Origin: Rhodospirillales bacterium
GTDB taxonomy: Bacteria > Pseudomonadota > Alphaproteobacteria > SMXQ01
Length of the DNA stretch: 5,912 bases
Assembly: GCA_024638585.1 (NCBI GenBank)
Contig: JAHEKA010000166.1
Location: 1 to 5,912, forward strand
Reading direction: 5' to 3'
Position numbers and translations under genes: made by a program. A model generated the notes under the pieces. That model was not told the DNA's origin. It searched no databases and saw only the letters and a list, made by a program, of their open reading frames with translations. This document shows, in pieces, positions 1-3,655 of the stretch. The stretch's first letter is position 1. Each line of letters begins with the position of its first letter.

Positions 1-675
1 CCGGCGCCGGCCCCGGCGGCGAAGCCCGCACCGGCGGCGGCACCCGCGGCGCAGTCCACCCCTGAAACGACGGCCGCGACCCAAACCGCCGCGCCTGCGC
101 CCGCCCAAGCGCCCGCCGATCCCGCATCCCTGCCGGGCCACATGACCGATGCGCCGCCGCCACCCTCGGCGCCGGTCTCCCAGGCCGCCCCGGCGCCCCA
201 GCCCCAACCGGAAACCGAGACAGAGCCGGCGCCGACGGAGGCGCCGGCGACGGCGCTGCCGGAAAGTTTCGAAGCCGTCATCGAAGTGCTGGACGGCGCG
301 CGGGAAGCGCGGCTGGCCTCGGAGCTGCGGACCCAGGCGCATCTGGTCCATTTCGCGCCCGGGCGCATCGAGTTCCGCCCCGCCGAGGGTGCCGAGCAGA
401 CCCTGGCCAGCCGCCTCGGCGCCACCCTGCAGCGGCTGACCGGCACGCGCTGGGCGATCTCGCTTTCAAGCGAGGCCGGTGCCGCGACCCTGGCGCAGCA
501 GTTGCAATCCCTTGAAGAAGCGCGCAAGCGCGAGGCCGCCGCCCATCCCCTGGTCAAGGCGGCGCTGGAGGCGTTTCCGGGGGCGGAAATCGCCGAGGTG
601 CGCGACGCCGGCCTGGGAAGGGAAGAGGCGCCCCTGATCGATCCAGACAGTGAGAGCCCGGAGGACGAGCAATGA
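1..675 (+). CDS. dnaX: DNA polymerase III subunit gamma/tau, C-terminal part (5' end outside window)
   Basis: This is the 3' end of the clamp-loader gene. The reading frame is open from base 1 to a TGA at 673-675, giving 224 visible residues; the AAA+ ATPase core lies upstream of the window. Residues 1 to about 86 are an extreme Ala/Pro-rich, low-complexity linker. From about residue 87 (LPESFEAVIEVLD) to about 202 there is a folded alpha/beta-looking region, including HLVHFAPGRIEFRP, RWAISLSSE and HPLVKAALEAFPGAEI, followed by an acidic tail ending in SPEDEQ. In the tau form this C-terminal region joins the clamp loader to the polymerase alpha subunit and the DnaB helicase. The identity rests on the linker-plus-tail pattern and on the dnaX-ybaB-recR order, which is widely conserved; the catalytic domain cannot be seen here. 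The ATG at base 142 is an internal Met in the linker, not a start. Confidence 0.9.
   Translation, partial: PAPAPAAKPAPAAAPAAQSTPETTAATQTAAPAPAQAPADPASLPGHMTDAPPPPSAPVSQAAPAPQPQPETETEPAPTEAPATALPESFEAVIEVLDGAREARLASELRTQAHLVHFAPGRIEFRPAEGAEQTLASRLGATLQRLTGTRWAISLSSEAGAATLAQQLQSLEEARKREAAAHPLVKAALEAFPGAEIAEVRDAGLGREEAPLIDPDSESPEDEQ
660..664 (+). promoter_or_regulatory. ribosome binding site of ybaB inside dnaX
   Basis: GGAGG lies 7 nt before the ATG at 672, within the last codons of dnaX. It fixes the ybaB start and, with the ATGA stop/start overlap, points to translational coupling between dnaX and ybaB. Confidence 0.8.
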
Positions 676-995
676 AGAACCTGAGCCAGATGATGAAACA
701 GGCCCAGGAGATGCAGACCAAGATGCAGGAGATGCAGGCCCGCCTGGACGAGGCCGAGATCACCGGCACGTCCGGCGGCGGCTTGATCACGGTGACGCTG
801 ACCGGCAAGGGCACGCTCAGGAAGCTCAAGATCGATCCCTCCCTGGTGGACCCGGACGATGTCGCCATCCTGGAAGACCTGATCACGGCGGCCTTCAACG
901 ACGCCAAGACCAAGGTCGAGGCCTTCGTGGCCGAGAAGATGTCCGAGGTGACCGGCGGGCTGCAGTTGCCGCCGGGCATGAAGCTGCCCTTCTGA
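672..995 (+). CDS. ybaB: YbaB/EbfC family nucleoid-associated DNA-binding protein
   Basis: A complete 107-residue protein of the YbaB/EbfC family, small dimeric DNA-binding proteins of the nucleoid whose usual length is about 105-110 residues. The N-terminal helix (residues about 1-30) is rich in Met, Gln and charged residues (MMKQAQEMQTKMQEMQ), as in the family's helical dimer arms. It is followed by the Gly-rich turn TGTSGGGLITVTLTGKG and the beta segment LRKLKIDPSLVDPDD. The helix DLITAAFNDAKTKVEAF and the C-terminal PPGMKLPF are also family hallmarks. The start ATG overlaps the dnaX stop (ATGA) and has GGAGG 7 nt upstream. recR follows 17 bp downstream. The conserved linkage suggests a role alongside recombination and repair, but that role is inferred from context. 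Confidence 0.96.
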   Translation: MKNLSQMMKQAQEMQTKMQEMQARLDEAEITGTSGGGLITVTLTGKGTLRKLKIDPSLVDPDDVAILEDLITAAFNDAKTKVEAFVAEKMSEVTGGLQLPPGMKLPF

Positions 996-1012
996 GGGCG
1001 CGCCGTTAGCCC

Positions 1013-1606
1013 ATGTCCAGTCCCGAGATCGAACGCCTGATCGGCTTGCTGGCGAAGCTGCCGGGGCTGGGTCCGCGCTCGGCCCGCCGGGCGGCGCTGC
1101 ATCTGCTCAAGCGCAAGGACACGGTGATGCTGCCCCTGGCCCGGGTGATGGAGGAAACCGCCGAGGCCATCGGCAGCTGCGGCATCTGCGGCAATCTCGA
1201 TTCGCGCGACCCCTGCGGCGTCTGTGCCGATCCGGGGCGTGACGGGGCGCAGATCTGCGTGGTGGAGGAGGTTGCCGACCTCTGGGCGCTGGAGCGCGCC
1301 GGCGCCTTCCGCGGCCGCTACCACGTGCTGGGTGGCGTGCTGTCGGCGCTGGACGGCATCGGGCCGGAAGACCTCAACCTGGGGGGGCTCCTCGCCCGCG
1401 CCGAGCTGCCGGAACTGCGCGAGGTGATCCTGGCCCTGCCCGCTACCGTCGACGGCCAGACCACGGCGCATTACATCTCCGAACGGCTGGAAGGCCGCGA
1501 CGTCGCCGTCACCCGCCTGGCCCATGGGGTGCCGGTGGGCGGCGAGCTCGATTACCTCGATGACGGGACGATCTCCGCTGCCTTGAAGGCCAGGCGCCCG
1601 GTCTAG
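1013..1606 (+). CDS. recR: recombination mediator protein RecR
   Basis: A complete 197-residue RecR, which works with RecF and RecO to load RecA on SSB-coated single-stranded DNA at gaps. The domains appear in the usual order. A helix-hairpin-helix region spans about residues 15-32 (LPGLGPRSARRAALHLL). A four-cysteine zinc finger uses C56, C59, C68 and C71. A Toprim domain runs from about 79 to 174, with the acidic pair E85/E86 in CVVEEVADLWALE and the segment DGQTTAHYI. The C-terminal motif HGVPVGGELDYLDDGTI spans 171-187. Length and motif spacing match the family. An in-frame TAG at 1007-1009 excludes any earlier start, so ATG 1013 is the first possible one. No good ribosome binding site sits at normal spacing (GAGGG at 994-998 is 14 nt away), so translation may depend on readthrough from ybaB. 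Confidence 0.97.
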   Translation: MSSPEIERLIGLLAKLPGLGPRSARRAALHLLKRKDTVMLPLARVMEETAEAIGSCGICGNLDSRDPCGVCADPGRDGAQICVVEEVADLWALERAGAFRGRYHVLGGVLSALDGIGPEDLNLGGLLARAELPELREVILALPATVDGQTTAHYISERLEGRDVAVTRLAHGVPVGGELDYLDDGTISAALKARRPV

Positions 1607-1685
1607 GGCCGGGCTCCCGGCGATTGCGAACCTCTGAGCTCTGCTTGATGAGCCCGACCGAGCCGCGTTCCCAGCCCGTCAACCC

Positions 1686-1715
1686 GATGTCCGCTCGTGA
1701 CCCAGCGCGGACATC
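1686..1715. repeat. 30-bp palindromic element, copy 1 (recR/pilin junction)
   Basis: The arms GATGTCCGC (1686-1694) and GCGGACATC (1707-1715) are perfect 9-bp inverted repeats around a 12-nt centre containing GTGACCCA. It matches copy 2 at 2197 at 26 of 30 positions, including the centre, and copy 3 at 3581 more weakly. It lies between the convergent recR and pilin genes. There is no T-run on either side, so it is not an ordinary intrinsic terminator. It could be a dispersed REP-like element or a protein-binding site. Confidence 0.8.
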
Positions 1716-1734
1716 CTGGCGGCACCGTATTTAC

Positions 1735-1759
1735 AAGAAAAACGCCCCTACCTGGGGCG
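1735..1759 (-). terminator. Rho-independent terminator of the pilin gene
   Basis: Read on the minus strand this is CGCCCC, a 5-nt loop AGGTA, then GGGGCG followed at once by TTTTTCTT. The 6-bp all-GC stem starts 36 nt after the pilin stop codon. There is no T-tract on the plus-strand side, so it serves the minus-strand pilin transcript and not recR. Confidence 0.9.
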
Positions 1760-1795
1760 CAGTTGGGTATTCATCAAAAGAACCGGTTTTTGCGG

Positions 1796-1996
1796 TCAGC
1801 TCCCGCCACCTCCATTGGCATTGGAGACGGCAGTCTGAATAGTCGTGAAGGTAGATCCCAACTCTGTCCCCACCATACCGATGGCAGCAATGATAACCAC
1901 TGCGATGAGCGCGGCGATGAGCCCGTATTCGATGGCCGTGACGCCTTCCTCCTCGCTCAAGAATCTTTTCATCCAATCCACGGAAGAAATACACAT
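1796..1996 (-). CDS. Flp/Fap-type pilin component
   Basis: A small type IVb pilin, the major subunit class of Flp (Tad) pili, used for surface attachment. With the start chosen here it has 66 residues. The leader is residues 1-18, ending SEEEG. The prepilin-peptidase site is G18|V19, followed by TAIEYGLIAALIAVVIIAAIG, in which E23 and Y24 are the Glu-Tyr pair typical of Flp pilins. Residues 19 to about 40 form the hydrophobic helix. The mature part ends in NANGGGGS, an unusual glycine tail. The frame also has ATGs at 2057-2059 and 1970-1972. The one at 1994-1996 is preferred because GGAG lies 8 nt upstream, while the inner ATG (58 residues) has no clear ribosome binding site. No tad assembly genes are in the window. 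It is convergent with recR and has its own terminator. The pilin call is firm; the exact start is less so. Confidence 0.9.
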   Translation of the reverse strand: MCISSVDWMKRFLSEEEGVTAIEYGLIAALIAVVIIAAIGMVGTELGSTFTTIQTAVSNANGGGGS

Positions 1997-2004
1997 TTGA
2001 AAAA

Positions 2005-2008
2005 CTCC
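2005..2008 (-). promoter_or_regulatory. ribosome binding site choosing the pilin start
   Basis: GGAG on the minus strand, 8 nt before the ATG at 1994-1996. It supports the 66-residue pilin precursor over the 58- and 87-residue alternatives. Confidence 0.6.
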
Positions 2009-2090
2009 ACTCAGAATCCAACTCAGGCGCAGTATTTCGTCCACCTTGGGGATCCGCAATCCAACGCCGCTCGGTCACTACATAGCCATG

Positions 2091-2143
2091 TGTTGCCGAT
2101 TAAGGTTAAAGCCGGTCATTGCCAAAGCGTCCCATGGGCAACA
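2091..2143. repeat. spaced inverted repeat around the pilin promoter candidate
   Basis: TGTTGCC at 2091-2097 and its exact complement GGCAACA at 2137-2143 are separated by 39 bp, and they enclose the promoter candidate upstream of the pilin gene. They could be paired operator half-sites or a chance match of 7 bp. Confidence 0.35.
2099..2125 (-). promoter_or_regulatory. weak sigma-70-like promoter candidate for the pilin
   Basis: On the minus strand TTGGCA (2125-2120, 5/6 to the -35 consensus) is followed after a short 15-nt spacer by CTTAAT (2104-2099, 4/6 to the -10 consensus). It points at the pilin and would leave a 5' leader of roughly 100 nt. The spacer is shorter than ideal and such matches arise by chance, so this is only a candidate. 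Confidence 0.25.
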
Positions 2144-2196
2144 TCTTGAGGGGTCATCCAAAAGACCCGGCTGCTGAGCTTTAACCCCGCCAACCA

Positions 2197-2226
2197 GATA
2201 TCCGCTTGTGACCCAAAGCGGACATC
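2197..2226. repeat. 30-bp palindromic element, copy 2 (pilin/glycosyltransferase junction)
   Basis: The left arm GATATCCGCTT (2197-2207) and right arm AAGCGGACATC (2216-2226) surround GTGACCCA. Ten of 11 arm positions pair; the exception, A2200 against C2223, becomes a G-T wobble in minus-strand RNA. It is 26/30 identical to copy 1, with the loop conserved as well as the arms. Copies 1 and 2 bracket the pilin unit. Confidence 0.8.
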
Positions 2227-2290
2227 GGGTTAACAAGCTATCGGCAATTGAGACGACCTAGCCTGATCGCGGGGTGCCAGATTGAGGCGC

Positions 2291-2337
2291 AAGAAAAGCC
2301 GCCTGGTGGACCGGCGTAAACCTGACACGGTGGCTTT
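2291..2337 (-). terminator. possible terminator of the glycosyltransferase gene
   Basis: Just after the glycosyltransferase stop, the minus strand carries AAAGCC (2337-2332) and later GGCTTT (2300-2295) running into TTTTCTT (2297-2291). A shorter alternative stem, GCCG (2315-2312) with CGGC (2301-2298) and a 10-nt loop, ends directly at the T-run. Both stems are imperfect or have long loops, so only the T-run and position make this plausible. Confidence 0.35.
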
Positions 2338-2341
2338 CCCT

Positions 2342-3463
2342 CTATGCCGCGTCGGGCCTTAAGGACGAGAGCAATGTCTCCCAGTGTGAGACAAATTGAT
2401 TCGGGCTGTAGCGGTCCAGGATCTTAGGCCCCTCAGAGCCAAGCCGCACACGCAGGCCACTGTCCCCCATCAACTCCGCCAGCGCATGGCTCAAGCTGCC
2501 GACCCGATCCCTTCCCGACACCAGGATCCCGTTGATCCCATCCTCAATGAGTTCATTGGCACCCTGACAATCGGCAAAGCCCACCACAGGCAGGCCCAGG
2601 GAGAGGGCTTCCGCCGCGGCCAGGCCCAAGCCTTCATAACGGGAAGGAATGCAATAGAGATGGGCACCGCGATATTCGGCGGCGATGTCCGTCACTGCTT
2701 CGACCAGCGCCACGCGTTCGCCAATGTCAAGGGATCGGGCGAGGCCTTCCAGATCGTTTCGTAGCGGCCCCGACCCGACGATGCGGAGGGACCAATCAGG
2801 ATAATCGGGCGCGATGGCGGCTAAGGCGCATAGCAAGGCCGCGTGATCCTTTTGTTCGACCAAACGTCCGACCGATAGGAGCACCTTCGCGCCCCCTTCT
2901 TCTCCGGCGACGGACGCTTTCTCCGACGAAAGGAGCGTTACCGGGTTGGAGACCGCACACATCTTGGACGCCAAGGCGCGCGGATACAGGGGGATGAAGG
3001 CTTTACTGATCACTGTGACGCGGGCCGCCCGCGACGCGCAGAGAAGAAACAAGACGTACTCGAGACGCCGATCACGATAGTACTGCGGCACGATGTGTTC
3101 GCTGAACACCAAGGGGATCCCTGTTCCCAAGGCAGCGATAGACAGTGGAATACATGAGCTATGCATGAAGCCGGCGGCCACGTCCGGGCGTTGTTGGCGC
3201 AAGATGCTGCGCAGGCCGGATATCCGCCGGCGTGTTTCGCCGAGTTTGCTTGGGGCCCAGGGTTCACCCATGTCCAGTCGGACCCATTCGACCTGGGTCG
3301 TCAATTCATAGACCGGCTCCGCCCCCTTGTGATCGAAACTGACCAAAGTCACGTCATGGCCACGATCGGCAAGACCGTTGCAAAGGGTCGCCATGACCCG
3401 CTCGGCCCCGCCTAAGGCGAAATGCATCGTCTTGATAGCGAACACTAGTCGCATCGAGAACAT
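2342..3463 (-). CDS. glycosyltransferase family 4 protein (GT-B fold, AmsD/Pgl-like)
   Basis: A complete 373-residue retaining-type glycosyltransferase that should transfer a sugar from a nucleotide donor to a growing glycan or lipid-linked acceptor at the cytoplasmic face. The N-terminal acceptor domain begins with a beta strand and the GGAER loop (residues 18-22), then VMATLCNGLADRGHDVTLVSF and SEHIVPQYY at 121-129. The donor domain opens at about 195 with LLSVGRLVEQKDH and continues with LRIVGSGPLR. It contains the EX7E motif of this family (E277 and E285 in SRYEGLGLAAAEALSLG), followed by LPVVGF and GANELIEDGINGILV. Length is normal for GT4. The start is uncertain: the ATG at 3461-3463 gives MFSMRLVFAIK, the ATG at 3452-3454 would start MRLVFAIK, and neither has a clear ribosome binding site. 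The general pattern recalls AmsD and PglH/PglJ-type transferases, but sugar and acceptor cannot be read from sequence. It lies 192 bp downstream of the A-T-TE enzyme gene on the same strand. Confidence 0.92.
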   Translation of the reverse strand: MFSMRLVFAIKTMHFALGGAERVMATLCNGLADRGHDVTLVSFDHKGAEPVYELTTQVEWVRLDMGEPWAPSKLGETRRRISGLRSILRQQRPDVAAGFMHSSCIPLSIAALGTGIPLVFSEHIVPQYYRDRRLEYVLFLLCASRAARVTVISKAFIPLYPRALASKMCAVSNPVTLLSSEKASVAGEEGGAKVLLSVGRLVEQKDHAALLCALAAIAPDYPDWSLRIVGSGPLRNDLEGLARSLDIGERVALVEAVTDIAAEYRGAHLYCIPSRYEGLGLAAAEALSLGLPVVGFADCQGANELIEDGINGILVSGRDRVGSLSHALAELMGDSGLRVRLGSEGPKILDRYSPNQFVSHWETLLSSLRPDAA

Positions 3464-3531
3464 TTCGACAAACTTAAGGGTTCCAGCAGGCGCACAGGCG
3501 GAATCTTGTAATGATCTTGCACACTATCAGG

Positions 3532-3550
3532 GCCGGGACACTGACCCGGC
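3532..3550. repeat. small GC-rich inverted repeat between the A-T-TE and glycosyltransferase genes
   Basis: GCCGGG (3532-3537) and CCCGGC (3545-3550) form a 6-bp stem with a 7-nt loop. No T-run follows on the minus strand, where CCTGATAG comes next, so it is not a standard intrinsic terminator. It sits about 70 bp before the glycosyltransferase start and could be an operator, an attenuating hairpin or incidental. Confidence 0.4.
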
Positions 3551-3580
3551 ACCGATCACTGTACCGCATTCTCCACCCCT

Positions 3581-3610
3581 AACGTCCGATTTCGACACAA
3601 AGCGGAAATG
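3581..3610. repeat. degenerate palindromic element, copy 3 (glycosyltransferase/A-T-TE junction)
   Basis: Aligned without gaps to copy 2 it matches at 21 of 30 positions, with CGTCCG on the left and ACAAAGCGGA on the right. The similarity continues into a following GTTAA shared with copy 2. Its arms pair at only about 8 of 11 positions, so the palindrome has decayed. It lies in the 192-bp spacer between the two larger minus-strand genes. Confidence 0.55.
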
Positions 3611-3655
3611 GCGTTAATGGGCGGTCCGATACCGCGATCTCCCCCGCCAAGCCGT

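Larger units (their letters stand above)
1997..2341. other. gene-free 345-bp stretch between pilin and glycosyltransferase
   Basis: No convincing coding frame was found here; open frames on the plus strand run antisense to the pilin and have no family features. The stretch holds the pilin ribosome binding site, a weak promoter candidate near 2099-2125, a 7-bp inverted repeat around it, palindromic element copy 2 (2197-2226) and a weak terminator candidate for the glycosyltransferase (2291-2337). A further small hairpin, GGGTC at 2151-2155 with GACCC at 2164-2168 and an 8-nt loop, has no T-run and no assigned role. Confidence 0.6.

Noticed and set aside
554..1525. A 323-codon open frame on the minus strand across dnaX, ybaB and recR.
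   Set aside because: It runs antisense to three well-recognised genes, has no family features, and is expected from GC-rich codon bias.
1608..1621. GCCGG-GCTC-CCGGC just after the recR stop as a terminator.
   Set aside because: The stem is only 5 bp, the loop 4 nt, and no T-run follows.
2111..2130. A sigma-54 promoter (TGGCA...GCT) upstream of the pilin.
   Set aside because: The GG and GC elements are 9 nt apart instead of the required 10, and the -12 part does not match TTGC.
1697..2149. A 150-codon plus-strand frame through the pilin region.
   Set aside because: It is antisense to the pilin and its terminator, and its product has no recognisable motif or hydrophobic pattern.
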